Part shown: in pieces, positions 35,987 to 44,949 of the stretch
Position numbering within the stretch: position 1 is the first letter of the stretch
Layout of the letters: each line of letters opens with the position of its first letter
Origin: Selenomonas sp.
Lineage (GTDB): Bacteria; Bacillota; Negativicutes; Selenomonadales; Selenomonadaceae
Direction: 5' to 3'
Assembly (NCBI GenBank): GCA_022482925.1
Contig: JAKVOG010000003.1
Location: 124,001 to 188,000, forward strand
Length of the DNA: 64,000 nucleotides
Notes under the pieces: generated by a model
The model's database searches: none
Seen by the model: the letters and a program-made list of their open reading frames with translations, nothing else
What the model was told of the DNA's origin: nothing
Made by a program: the position numbers and the translations under genes

Positions 35987-36853
35987 ATGGACAGCATGAA
36001 ATGTGAAGCATTCCTGACGGCGGTGGAGCGTGGCAGTCTGACGGCTGCCGGCGATCAGCTGGGGTATACCCAGTCCGGCATCACACGGATGATCCGGGCG
36101 CTCGAACGTGAGGCTGGATTTACGCTGCTGGTGCGTACGAAACATGGGGTACAGCCTACAGCGAACGGCCGGCAGATGATGGCGGTATTCCGCGATATCG
36201 TTCAGGCGCAGCGTCATGCTGCTGAAATGGGGGCCGATATACGCGGCATGTTGAGCGGCGTATTGACGATTGGCAGCTATTACAGCGTATCGGCTTTCTG
36301 GCTGCCTAAGATCCTGAAGACCTTTCAGCAGCAGTTTCCCAAGGTGAAGATCCATCTGCGTGAGGGAACCAATCAGCAGCTTTCGGTCTGGCTCAATGAG
36401 AAGTCTGTTGATTGCTGCCTTTCAGCGGAACCGACCAGGGGCACGATCTGTGACTGGCTGCCAATCTGTGAAGATGACCTGATGGTCTGGCTGCCACCGG
36501 ATCACCCTATGGCTGGAGCAGCTACCTTTCCCATTGATGCGTTGGATGGGGCACCATTCATTATCACATTACCGGGGCATGATACGGATATTGACCGGTT
36601 CCTGGAGCAGGAACAGATCAATCCGGATATCCGTTTCACGACAGCCGATCCTTATACGACCTACTGTATGGTCGAGGAAGGTCTGGGCGTGAGTCTGAAT
36701 AACCGCCTGACAACCCAGAACTGGCAGGGGAAGGTCGTGACGATTCCATTTGCCCCTGCCCGTCATATTTCACTGGGACTGGCTGTGCCGAAGCTGAAAG
36801 AAGCTTCGCCAGCGGCCAGACGTTTCGTTGATTGTGTCATGTCCAGTCTTTAA
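35987..36853 (+). CDS. LysR-family transcriptional regulator
   Basis: A 288-residue LysR-type regulator: winged helix-turn-helix at residues 1-60 (AVERGSLTAAGDQLGYTQSGITRMIRALE) and a two-lobed effector domain from about residue 90. GGAGGG is six bases before ATG 35987; an ATG six bases earlier is too close to it. It is divergent from the threonine aldolase gene with overlapping promoters and a T-N11-A box between, so it is the likely regulator of that gene. The effector is unknown. Confidence 0.92.
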   Translation: MDSMKCEAFLTAVERGSLTAAGDQLGYTQSGITRMIRALEREAGFTLLVRTKHGVQPTANGRQMMAVFRDIVQAQRHAAEMGADIRGMLSGVLTIGSYYSVSAFWLPKILKTFQQQFPKVKIHLREGTNQQLSVWLNEKSVDCCLSAEPTRGTICDWLPICEDDLMVWLPPDHPMAGAATFPIDALDGAPFIITLPGHDTDIDRFLEQEQINPDIRFTTADPYTTYCMVEEGLGVSLNNRLTTQNWQGKVVTIPFAPARHISLGLAVPKLKEASPAARRFVDCVMSSL

Positions 36854-36870
36854 AATTGAGATTTATTGCT

Positions 36871-36928
36871 AAGGCTTGCAGTATGTATCGTTGCCGGTTC
36901 GGCACGAGCAGTATTGCAGGCCTTTTTT
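36871..36928 (+). terminator. intrinsic terminator after lysR
   Basis: AAGGCTTGCAGTA (36871-36883) pairs with TATTGCAGGCCTT (36912-36924) with two G-U pairs, then TTTT. The loop (about 28 bases) contains a smaller hairpin. Confidence 0.7.
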
Positions 36929-37033
36929 AGAGAATTTTTTTAGGCACTTTATAAAATGTTTAGCATTTTTCTATATAGTAGGTCGATATGAATACCTGTC
37001 AAAAAGGTAAATCAAGATATCTGGAGAGGGCGT

Positions 37034-38286
37034 GTGGACCTTATGAGACAAGGTTTGAAGCAAATCGATCGAAAAAAACTATTGCGGGCTGGTGGAATCT
37101 TCTGCTTGCTGCTACTGGTGGCTGGTTATTTCTATTGGGGGCATTCCGGAGTCGGGACAAAGGTGAAAGCGGGTAAAGGAACGCCGTCAGTCGGCAGTTA
37201 CACCGTGAAGCGTGGAGATATGATGCGTCATATCGTATTATCCGGGCAGACGATCGCCGATGCCAATATTGCGTTGGCACCAAAATATACCGGGCGGATC
37301 ACGGCTGTGAATGTGAAGCTCGGTGATCATGTGAAAGCCGGCGATATCCTGATGGTTCAGGACCAGGGGGACCTGGACCTTTCCATCGGCAGAATGAAGC
37401 AGCTGCGCAGGCAGCCGGGGCTGATGCTGTGACCGAAGAGGCTTCTTATAATGCAAATTATCTGAAGGCACAGGAAGCCTATAACATCGATCAGCAGAAA
37501 TATGAGCGCAATCAGTATCTCTATTCCATCGGGGCGATATCGAAAGATACGCTTGACTCGGTTCAGGAGACGTATGAAGCCAGTCGGGCAGCCTTTGCCG
37601 CTCTGGAGAACCAGAATAATGGGGCGGCACCTGCCAGCGTGCAGTCCAAACAGTTCCTGGCACAGAAGGATGTCTATGCGACCGATGCACTCCGTAAGCA
37701 GCGGGATGATATGATCCTGCGGGCTCCACGTGATGGTGTCATCGGCTATCGAGCGGCGGAGGTCGGTGCCATTGCTTCGGCCGGCACCAAGGTCCTCAGT
37801 CTGGTCGATAACAGCCATAGTTATGTGGATTGTGCAATCTCGGAAAGTGATGCGGCAATCCTTTCCCCAGGCATGAGCGTGGCTCTTACGATTGATGCCC
37901 TGGGGACGACTGTATCCGGTCAGCTCGTTTATGTGAGTCCTGCCATGGATGACAGTGCCAAGACCTATACGGCCCGCATTGCGCTGGATGAGTCCCCAAA
38001 GACGATTCAGGCTGGCCTGTTTGCCCAGGGGGAAGTAGATATCCAGCAGCGCGCAGATACGCTGGTCGTTCCGAAAGAAGCCGTACTGACGAAGAATGGA
38101 CATACAACGGTATTCGTGATCAAGGAGGATCAGACGGTTGAGGAACGCGAGGTAACCATCGGTCTGTTGAATGATACCGAAGAGGAAATCCTTTCGGGAA
38201 TATCAGATGGTGAAACCGTCGTCTTGTCGAATCAGGATCGTCTGAAAGATGGGATGAAGGTCGATCTGGCGGAGGCAGCATCATGA
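37034..38286 (+). pseudogene. RND efflux periplasmic adaptor (HlyD/AcrA family), one frameshift
   Basis: The gene encodes a membrane-fusion protein of about 415 residues: an N-terminal membrane helix (about 15-35), a lipoyl-like half-motif (GRITAVNVKLGDHVKAGDIL), a helical hairpin, the second lipoyl half (LRAPRDGVIGYRAAEVGAIASAG), and a beta-barrel domain. It would link the inner-membrane RND pump to an outer-membrane channel. A missing C near 37390 (GGCAGAAT for GGCCAGAAT) splits it, but both frames are well conserved. GAGAGG lies upstream; GTG 37034 and ATG 37043 are both possible starts. The permease start overlaps its stop. Confidence 0.85.
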
Positions 38287-41200
38287 ATCTAACACGGTTT
38301 TCCATCAGGCGCCCGGTCGGCATTTCCATGATCGTTGCTTTTTTCGTGGTTCTCGGCGCATACAGTTATTTCCATATCGGCGTTGAGCTGCTGCCGGCAC
38401 TGAATACGCCTTATGTGACGGTCTCGGTCAGTTATCCGGGCGCCAGTGCCGACTCGGTGGAGCAGCAGGTCGTCAAGCCGCTGGAAGATGCCTTGTCGTC
38501 GGTTTCTGGTGTAAAGAAGATGACTTCGCAGGCCAGCTACGAGAAAGCAAAGATCAGCCTTGAGTTGGATTTTTCGGTCAATGCCGATATGGCTGCAATT
38601 GATGCGACGAAAAAGGTAGAGGCGGCTAAGGGAAAACTGCCGGATGAGGCAGGGACGCCAGTGGTGGTAAAGAAAGACCTTGACGCAACACCGCTGATCG
38701 AACTGGCTGTGACATCGCCACAATCCCTGTCGACCATCTATTCGCGCACCTATAATGACTTCCAGAACACGATCCAGCAGGCCGAAGGCGTATCCGATGT
38801 GGAGCTCAGCGGCGGCCGGGACAGGGAAGTCGCTATCGAAGTCGATAAGAATAAGATGGCGTCCTATAAGCTCACCCTGCCGAAACTGGTAGCGGCCGTC
38901 AAAGCAGAGAATCAGCTGCTGCCGTCCGGTTCGGTCTATACGGAAACGACGAAATCGGATGTAAGGGTGCTGGCCCAGTATCAGACGGCTGCAGATATCA
39001 GCAAGATTGCGGTCACGAATTCAGATGGGACGAGCATCCCCATTACCTCGGTTGCCACGGTGCGTGATCAGGAGGCACGCATAGACCGCTATGGACGTGT
39101 GAACGGGCAGGATGCGGTCACCATGATGATCTATAAGAACAGTGATGCAAATGTCGTCAAGACAGCAGCAAACATCCTGCAGAGTGTGGAGAAGCTGCGC
39201 CAGCAGAATCCGGACTATCAGTTCACCATCGTGAGCAATGATGCGGATTTCGTCAATATGTCGCTGCATAACACATTGGGCACACTGGTCGAAGGACTGA
39301 TCACGACCGGACTGGTCTTGTTCCTGTTCCTGAGGGGGTGGCGTTCCACCGCGGCGGTCATGATTGCGATCCCGACTTCGCTGGTCTCGACTTTCTTTAT
39401 CATGTATGCCGCCGGTTTCACTTTCAATATGATGTCCCTGATGGGGATGACCCTGTGTGTTGGCATCCTGGTGGATGACTCGATCGTGGTATTGGAAAAT
39501 ATCGTGCGGCATCTGCAGATGGGAGAAAAACCAATGCTGGCGGCTGAAAATGGCCGTACGGAGATCGGCATGGCAGCCATAGCCATCACCCTCTGTGATG
39601 CGGCAGTTTTCATGCCGATTGCTTTCATGAACAGCATGACCGGGCAGTTCTTCCGGCAGTTTGGCCTGACCATCGTATTTGCCGGACTGTTTTCTCTGTT
39701 TGTATCGTTCACACTGACCCCGATGCTGGCATCCCGTTTTTTCCGTGAAGGCTTCCACCCTGAGCATAAGCCATTGTGGGATTTCATGGACCGGCTGGAA
39801 AATGCGGCCGTGCAGCATTATGAGCGCATCCTTCGCTGGAGCCTGGCCAATCAGAAGAAGATCATCAGCACGGTGCTGGCGGTATTCCTGGCCGTGATGG
39901 CGACGATCCCGCTGGGACTGGTCGGCACGGAGTATATGCCGAAAACGGATGAAAGCAGCTTTCAGATCAATGTCGACCTGCCCGTAGATAAGACGGTAGA
40001 GGAAACCGATAAGGTCATGAGACAGCTGGAAACCAAACTGGATGATATCCCTGAGGTGAAATGCTATCTGACCAGTGTCGGCGGAGCCTCGACAGCCTAT
40101 GAAGGACGAATCAAAGTACAGCTCGACAGCCGCAAAGACCGCAGCCGCTCCATTTGGGAAATAACCGATGAGATGCGCAAATTTGCATCGCAGTTCAAGG
40201 ATGCGAAGATCCGTGTGTCTGAAACGCAGAGCTCTGTGGCTGGGGTATCCGGTGGCAAGGGCGGCGGCAACGGCTCCCTGAGCATCGAGTTGCGTGGCAA
40301 TGATCCCAAGACTTTGCTGGCAGCATCCGAAAAGGTCCAGTCAATCCTGAAACAGGATGTTGCTGGAATAACGGATGTATCCAGTTCGTATACAGAGGGG
40401 ATGCCGGAATTGCAGCTGGCCGTGGACCGGACCCGTCTCAAGACTTATGGTGCGGCACTGGCTGATGTCGACAATGCATTTTCGTCGGCAATCTCCGGAC
40501 GTTCGGCCGGGACGCTGACAGGGGATGCGCTGAACGGCGGTCAGGATACGGATATCAAGGTACGGTTCAAGGGCGCGGATGCTTTTCGTCCGTCGGATGT
40601 CGCTTCGATTCCGTTGAACGTGAACGGCAAACTGCTGTACCTGGGAGATGTAGCCACGGTCCGCTATGGATCCGGACCGGTGACTATCCAGCGTATCGAT
40701 AAGCAGCGGGCAATCAAGATCGGCGCCAATATCAGCAACCGTCCACTGGGCGATGTCGTGAATGACGCCCAGCAGCAGTTGGCTGCGGCAGATCTTGGTG
40801 AAGGGATCACCTTCCGTTTTGCCGGCCAGACAACCCAGATGTCGGACACGTTCTCTGAGCTGTTTTCCGCTCTGCTGCTGTCAATGGTGCTGATCTACAT
40901 GTTGCTGGCGGTGCTGTATGAATCGATGGTTACGCCGTTTATCCGTATGTTCTCCCTGCCATTAGGCCTGATCGGGTCAGTCCTGCTGCTGCTGCTGACC
41001 CATAATACCCTTAACCTGTATTCCCTGATCGGTATTCTGGTCATGGATGGTATCGTAGCCAAGAATGGTACGTTGCTGCTGGATTATACGCTTACCTTGA
41101 TGGATCGCGGCCTGGCGGCAAAAGATGCGGTCATTGAGGCAGGAAAAGTACGTCTGAAGCCAATCTTCATGACCACCATCACGATGATGGTCGGTATGAC

Positions 41201-41399
41201 TCCAACGGCACTGGCCATGACTGAAGGCGCGGAAACACGGGTAAGCATGGCCTGGGTCATCATTGGCGGACTGCTTACCTCGACGGTATTCACGCTCATT
41301 GTCATTCCTATCATTTTCCTTTTCTTTGAGAATCATTCATTGGCAGGTTTTCTGATTCGGCTGAAAAACAGATTTTATCCGCCCCGGAAAACTGTTTAG
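38283..41399 (+). CDS. RND-family efflux permease (AcrB/HAE1 type)
   Basis: A 1038-residue inner-membrane pump of normal RND length. It starts with the typical NLTRFSIRRPVGISMIVAF first helix, has two large periplasmic loops, and carries the proton-relay aspartates in GILVDDSIVVLENI near residue 395. The second half has MVGMTPTALAMTEGAE. It exports drugs, lipids or other amphiphiles by proton antiport, with the upstream adaptor as partner. ATG overlaps the adaptor stop by four bases. No TolC-like gene and no TetR regulator are adjacent, so the outer-membrane channel must be elsewhere. Confidence 0.94.
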   Translation: MNLTRFSIRRPVGISMIVAFFVVLGAYSYFHIGVELLPALNTPYVTVSVSYPGASADSVEQQVVKPLEDALSSVSGVKKMTSQASYEKAKISLELDFSVNADMAAIDATKKVEAAKGKLPDEAGTPVVVKKDLDATPLIELAVTSPQSLSTIYSRTYNDFQNTIQQAEGVSDVELSGGRDREVAIEVDKNKMASYKLTLPKLVAAVKAENQLLPSGSVYTETTKSDVRVLAQYQTAADISKIAVTNSDGTSIPITSVATVRDQEARIDRYGRVNGQDAVTMMIYKNSDANVVKTAANILQSVEKLRQQNPDYQFTIVSNDADFVNMSLHNTLGTLVEGLITTGLVLFLFLRGWRSTAAVMIAIPTSLVSTFFIMYAAGFTFNMMSLMGMTLCVGILVDDSIVVLENIVRHLQMGEKPMLAAENGRTEIGMAAIAITLCDAAVFMPIAFMNSMTGQFFRQFGLTIVFAGLFSLFVSFTLTPMLASRFFREGFHPEHKPLWDFMDRLENAAVQHYERILRWSLANQKKIISTVLAVFLAVMATIPLGLVGTEYMPKTDESSFQINVDLPVDKTVEETDKVMRQLETKLDDIPEVKCYLTSVGGASTAYEGRIKVQLDSRKDRSRSIWEITDEMRKFASQFKDAKIRVSETQSSVAGVSGGKGGGNGSLSIELRGNDPKTLLAASEKVQSILKQDVAGITDVSSSYTEGMPELQLAVDRTRLKTYGAALADVDNAFSSAISGRSAGTLTGDALNGGQDTDIKVRFKGADAFRPSDVASIPLNVNGKLLYLGDVATVRYGSGPVTIQRIDKQRAIKIGANISNRPLGDVVNDAQQQLAAADLGEGITFRFAGQTTQMSDTFSELFSALLLSMVLIYMLLAVLYESMVTPFIRMFSLPLGLIGSVLLLLLTHNTLNLYSLIGILVMDGIVAKNGTLLLDYTLTLMDRGLAAKDAVIEAGKVRLKPIFMTTITMMVGMTPTALAMTEGAETRVSMAWVIIGGLLTSTVFTLIVIPIIFLFFENHSLAGFLIRLKNRFYPPRKTV

Positions 41400-41488
41400 G
41401 TAGTGTTAGTGTTAATTTCGATTGTGGTTAATCTTTGTTTAGAAGTTCCCGGTATACTGAACACAATAAAGAAAAAGGGGGATTTCAA

Positions 41489-42082
41489 GTGGATCAGATC
41501 ATTATTTTTTGGATACAGGATCATATCGTGACGGGGTGGCTTTCTCCATTGATGCTTACGTTTTCATCACTGGGCAACCTTGGCGCGGTATGGATCGTGG
41601 CCGGGCTTGGACTGCTGGCCACCAAGCGGTACCGGCGGGCTGGGCTGGCGGTGCTGATTGGCTTATTGCTCAGTCTGATTATCGGCAATGGCTTGTTGAA
41701 GCATCTGGTGATGCGCGCCAGACCTTGTATTGATTTTCCAAATGTACCGATGCTGCTCCATGTTCCGGCGGCCAATGATTTTTCGTTCCCATCGGGGCAT
41801 ACCTTCGGTTCCTTTGCCGCAGCGGCAGCAATGTTCGGTGGCTTGAAACGCCGCTGGGGGATTGCTGGACTCATGCTGGCCGGTGCCATCGGATTTTCAC
41901 GGATCTATCTGTTCATGCACTATCCGACCGATGTAGCAGCCGGAGCCGTGCTGGGGGTGATCAGTGGTTATGCTGCCTGGAAAGCAGCCGGAAACCTGCT
42001 GAACTGGTGGGAACAGTGTCAGTCAGCAGCTGTAGGTGAGTATGAGAACGGGGAGGCCGAAGACCGTTCGCTTCCATTATGA
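41489..42082 (+). CDS. PAP2-family phosphatase (undecaprenyl-diphosphatase-like)
   Basis: A 197-residue membrane phosphatase with about five to six helices. The three PAP2 motifs are present: KHLVMRARP, PSGHTF and SRIYLFMHYPTDVAAG. The family dephosphorylates lipid phosphates such as undecaprenyl diphosphate or phosphatidylglycerol phosphate at the outer face of the inner membrane. The GTG start at 41489 follows AAAAGGGGGA by six bases; an ATG further upstream has no ribosome site. Confidence 0.9.
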   Translation: MDQIIIFWIQDHIVTGWLSPLMLTFSSLGNLGAVWIVAGLGLLATKRYRRAGLAVLIGLLLSLIIGNGLLKHLVMRARPCIDFPNVPMLLHVPAANDFSFPSGHTFGSFAAAAAMFGGLKRRWGIAGLMLAGAIGFSRIYLFMHYPTDVAAGAVLGVISGYAAWKAAGNLLNWWEQCQSAAVGEYENGEAEDRSLPL

Positions 42083-42094
42083 TAGAATATGGCA

Positions 42095-42135
42095 GAAAAA
42101 ATCCCAGTACGTATCAGAATGCACTGGGATTTTTT
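42095..42135. terminator. bidirectional terminator between PAP2 and oadB-like genes
   Basis: AAAAAATCCCAGT (42095-42107) pairs with ACTGGGATTTTTT (42123-42135) perfectly, with a 15-base loop. Confidence 0.85.
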
Positions 42136-42152
42136 GATGGAAGCGTATGTTT

Positions 42153-43280
42153 TTATTTGACCAGCAGAGCCAGCATGATACCACCGGAGATGGCAGTACC
42201 GAATACACCGGCCAGATTCGGGCCCATGGCATGCATGATCAGGAAGTTCTGGCGGTTTTCCTGCTGTCCGACAAGGTGCGATACACGAGCCGCAATTGGG
42301 ACAGAGGCGATACCAGCAGAACCAATCAACGGATTGATCTTGCCACCGCTGATCTTGTTCATGATGCGGGCGCAGACAACACCCGAGCCTGTGCCGAAAA
42401 CAAAGGCAACGAGGCCAAGCGCGATGATCAGCAGCGTGTTCGGCGTGAGGAAGGTGTCAGCGGCCATCGTTGAACCGATAGCAACCGTCAGAACCAGCGT
42501 CACGACGTTCAGCAACGCGTTGGAAGCAGTCTCAGCGAGGCGGTCAACGCACAGGCACTCACGCAGCAGATTGCCGAGCATCAGCATCGTGATGAGCGGA
42601 GCAACCGGCGGCAGGAAGAGATTGACAATGACCGCGATAACGACCGGGAATACGATCTTTTCCAGCCGGGATACATAACGTGGCTGCTTCATGATGATCT
42701 GCCGTTCTTCTTTCGTCGTGAGCAGGCGCATGACCGGCGGCTGGATGAGTGGCATTAGAGCCATATAGGAGTAGGCTGCCACTGAGATCTGCGGCAAGAG
42801 ATGCGGCGCCAGCTTCATGGTCGTATAGATAGCCATCGGGCCATCCGCGCCACCGATGATGCCGATCGAGCAGGCCTCAGCCAGGCTGAATCCGAAGAAC
42901 TTGGCACTGATCAGGGCGACAAAGATGCCGAGATGAGCCGCTGCACCCAGGATAACGAGACTTGGATTGGCAATCATTGGGCCAAAATCCGTCATAGCGC
43001 CGACACCCAGGAAGATGAGCGGCGGCAGGATGAGGTTCTCTACGCCTTTATAGGCATACCAGAACAGGCCGCCTTCTTTTGTCAGCTCGGAGCCAGGGAC
43101 ATTGGCGACAATACAGGAAAGGCCAATACCTACGAGCAGGAATGGTTCATATTTCTTTACAATGCCGAGATAAAGCAGGACGCCACCAACTGCAATCATC
43201 ACAAGATTGCCGATCGTAAGTGCCGGTAATCCGGTCTGATTCAGAAGTTCCTGCATGAGTGTGAGAAAAAGTGTATCCAT
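42153..43280 (-). CDS. sodium ion-translocating decarboxylase, beta subunit (OadB/GcdB/MmdB)
   Basis: A 375-residue, very hydrophobic protein of the beta-subunit family of biotin-dependent Na+ pumps. These subunits decarboxylate carboxybiotin and export sodium. Characteristic segments are PPLIFLGVGAMTDFGP, GGADGPMAIYTTMKLAP and SAGIASVPIAARV. GGAGGG precedes the ATG at 43280; an in-frame ATG at 43298 overlaps the ribosome site. It follows a 50-residue OadG-like gene and a thioesterase gene. The carboxyltransferase (alpha) and biotin carrier (gamma) genes are not in this window, so which acid is decarboxylated is unknown. Confidence 0.93.
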   Translation of the reverse strand: MDTLFLTLMQELLNQTGLPALTIGNLVMIAVGGVLLYLGIVKKYEPFLLVGIGLSCIVANVPGSELTKEGGLFWYAYKGVENLILPPLIFLGVGAMTDFGPMIANPSLVILGAAAHLGIFVALISAKFFGFSLAEACSIGIIGGADGPMAIYTTMKLAPHLLPQISVAAYSYMALMPLIQPPVMRLLTTKEERQIIMKQPRYVSRLEKIVFPVVIAVIVNLFLPPVAPLITMLMLGNLLRECLCVDRLAETASNALLNVVTLVLTVAIGSTMAADTFLTPNTLLIIALGLVAFVFGTGSGVVCARIMNKISGGKINPLIGSAGIASVPIAARVSHLVGQQENRQNFLIMHAMGPNLAGVFGTAISGGIMLALLVK

Positions 43281-43316
43281 TATTATAAATCCCTCCAAGG
43301 ACTAAGCGATAGCTGC

Positions 43317-43469
43317 TTAGTTCTTTTTCTCTGTAATTTCGCCAAGTTTGTTGAGTTTGGGGAAGAAATAAAGTATGACGCCGATGCATGAGATAAAGAG
43401 AAAACTGAGCAGAAAATCGATACCGCTCAGGAGCAGTGCACCGCTCATACTGTCTGGTAATGTAGTCAT
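43317..43469 (-). CDS. 50-residue OadG/MmdE-like membrane protein
   Basis: A short gene between the thioesterase and the beta subunit. GGGAGATGATCAT leads into the ATG at 43469, and the stop is at 43317. The product has one membrane helix (about residues 13-36, DFLLSFLFISCIGVILYFF) and a charged tail (KLGEITEKKN). Size and position fit the small delta or epsilon subunit that anchors the soluble part of Na+-pumping decarboxylases. It lacks the long Ala/Pro linker of full OadG, so it resembles Veillonella MmdE-sized proteins more. Function rests on context. Confidence 0.7.
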   Translation of the reverse strand: MTTLPDSMSGALLLSGIDFLLSFLFISCIGVILYFFPKLNKLGEITEKKN

Positions 43470-43473
43470 ATGA

Positions 43474-43920
43474 TCATCTCCCGTTTAATGCTTCAGCAGC
43501 CTGACGGTTCATCAGCAGGCGCGTACGTTCTTCGGCCTTTTCGAGTACTTCCTGTTTCGTCACGACCACACGCTTGTGCGTGCCGTGTCCGATATCGCCC
43601 TGCTCATCCCAGGCTTTGAGCTCGATGAGCACATCATGTTCTTCGATGGCAATGATCGAAGCCCGCACGGTCACATGCATGCCAAGACTGGTCGGAGCCG
43701 TGTGGACGAAATTAATGGATACACCCACACTGACATAATCCTCTGGCAGATACGGATCAATCGCCTGAATTGAGGCATCAATCGCCAGATGGAGCAGTTT
43801 CGGTGTAGCCAGCAGATTCTTGAGGTCATTGGAATAATTGTCAGCTGTATCCGAATGCTGGACAACCTTTGTGGCCATGGCATTCTGACCTACAGACATG
43901 TAATCGGTTAAATTAAGCAT
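43474..43920 (-). CDS. hotdog-fold acyl-CoA thioesterase (FlK-like)
   Basis: A 148-residue hotdog protein similar to the fluoroacetyl-CoA thioesterase group. Motifs are ATPKLLHLAIDASIQAI (helix region with a catalytic acidic residue), SVGVSINFVHTAPTSLG (strand with the active His) and IGHGTHKRVVV at the end. It should hydrolyse a small acyl-CoA. GAGGAGG precedes the ATG at 43920; TATAAT at 43957-43952 could be its -10 box. It is the first gene of an operon with the OadG-like and OadB-like genes, so its substrate may be linked to a CoA-ester decarboxylation. Confidence 0.85.
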   Translation of the reverse strand: MLNLTDYMSVGQNAMATKVVQHSDTADNYSNDLKNLLATPKLLHLAIDASIQAIDPYLPEDYVSVGVSINFVHTAPTSLGMHVTVRASIIAIEEHDVLIELKAWDEQGDIGHGTHKRVVVTKQEVLEKAEERTRLLMNRQAAEALNGR

Positions 43921-44051
43921 AATGGGGTCCTCCTCTTTGTGATTGGATTAAATTATAATAACATTTTAAACAATTATGTTTGAAATGTGAAATATATTTA
44001 ATAGATTCCGACAATAACTTAAAGGCATGATTGGTCGGAAGCCCTTGCCGG

Positions 44052-44096
44052 AAAAAGCATGACGCCCCGGATTTTATTGTATCCGGGGCGTCATGC
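44052..44096 (-). terminator. intrinsic terminator of PepSY-like gene
   Basis: GCATGACGCCCCGGAT (44057-44072) pairs perfectly with ATCCGGGGCGTCATGC (44081-44096). On the minus strand it ends in TTTTT (44056-44052), so it terminates the gene at 44140-44742. Confidence 0.88.
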
Positions 44097-44139
44097 TGCT
44101 GTTTTATTGCCTGTTTACTTGTAATGATTGGGCTTATTT

Positions 44140-44742
44140 TCAACCTACTGTGCATTTCAGGACCTGACCGGTCACGGCATCGATGCGCAGGTTGTACTTC
44201 ACATTATTGGCTTTGCAGGAAACTCGGTAGATTGGACGGAAGTTTGACTCGACAGGTACGGCTGCGGTCTGTGGTACGGCAATGGCTGCATAGTCGGCTG
44301 CAGTAGCAGTGCCATGAAGCTTGTGCGGCTCGGCCGGAGTCGTATCGCCATTGGAAGCAGCTTCTTCCTGATGCTCTTTATGTTCCTTCTGCTTGTGTTC
44401 AGATTTGTGCTTTGAATCCTTCTTTTTGTCATCCTTATTGGTGCCGATATGCTGGGATTTGTCCATCAGCGAGATCTCCCGGTAGCTGATCGTTGTCTCG
44501 TCGATGCCGATGGCATTTGCTGCGAGGGTACGGACCGTATCTGTGCTCAACAGCGCCAGATTATGCTGGGCAGCCTGTGTCTCAATCAGCTGATTCCGGG
44601 CTTCCAGTATCTGGGCATGCTCGACCTGCTTCTGCTGATGGTGATACCAGGCCGCGCCCCCGGCGATGACCGCACAGATACCCAGGCAGGCACCTGCTTT
44701 TTTCAGACGGGCGGCAGTAAAGATGTTCTTGATTTTCTCCAT
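44140..44742 (-). CDS. membrane-anchored PepSY-like protein with His/Lys-rich linker
   Basis: A 200-residue protein: an N-terminal membrane helix (residues 16-33), an external coil (HHQQKQVEHAQILEARNQL), a PepSY-like half (TLAANAIGIDETTISYREISL), a linker of about 35 residues packed with Lys, His and Glu (residues 100-130), and a second PepSY-like C-terminal part (YRVSCKANNVKYNLRIDAVTGQVL). PepSY domains often inhibit peptidases or sense envelope conditions and lie beside two-component genes, as here. TAAGGAGG precedes the ATG at 44742. The His-rich linker might bind metal; that is inference. Confidence 0.75.
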   Translation of the reverse strand: MEKIKNIFTAARLKKAGACLGICAVIAGGAAWYHHQQKQVEHAQILEARNQLIETQAAQHNLALLSTDTVRTLAANAIGIDETTISYREISLMDKSQHIGTNKDDKKKDSKHKSEHKQKEHKEHQEEAASNGDTTPAEPHKLHGTATAADYAAIAVPQTAAVPVESNFRPIYRVSCKANNVKYNLRIDAVTGQVLKCTVG

Positions 44743-44949
44743 GATGAAATCCTCCTTATACGATGATAAATGAGTTCTTATTGATCTTATGGTTTGAGTA
44801 TAGCGGGGAAATCTAAACAGAGGCTAAAAAAAAAAGAAAAGCTTTCAAAATTTGCCGGGAAGCATTATTTTTGCAGAATAAAGGATTTCTGTTAGCTATT
44901 GTTTAAATTTATATTCTATAATGGAAAAAATGATGGAGGAGGGAATCTT

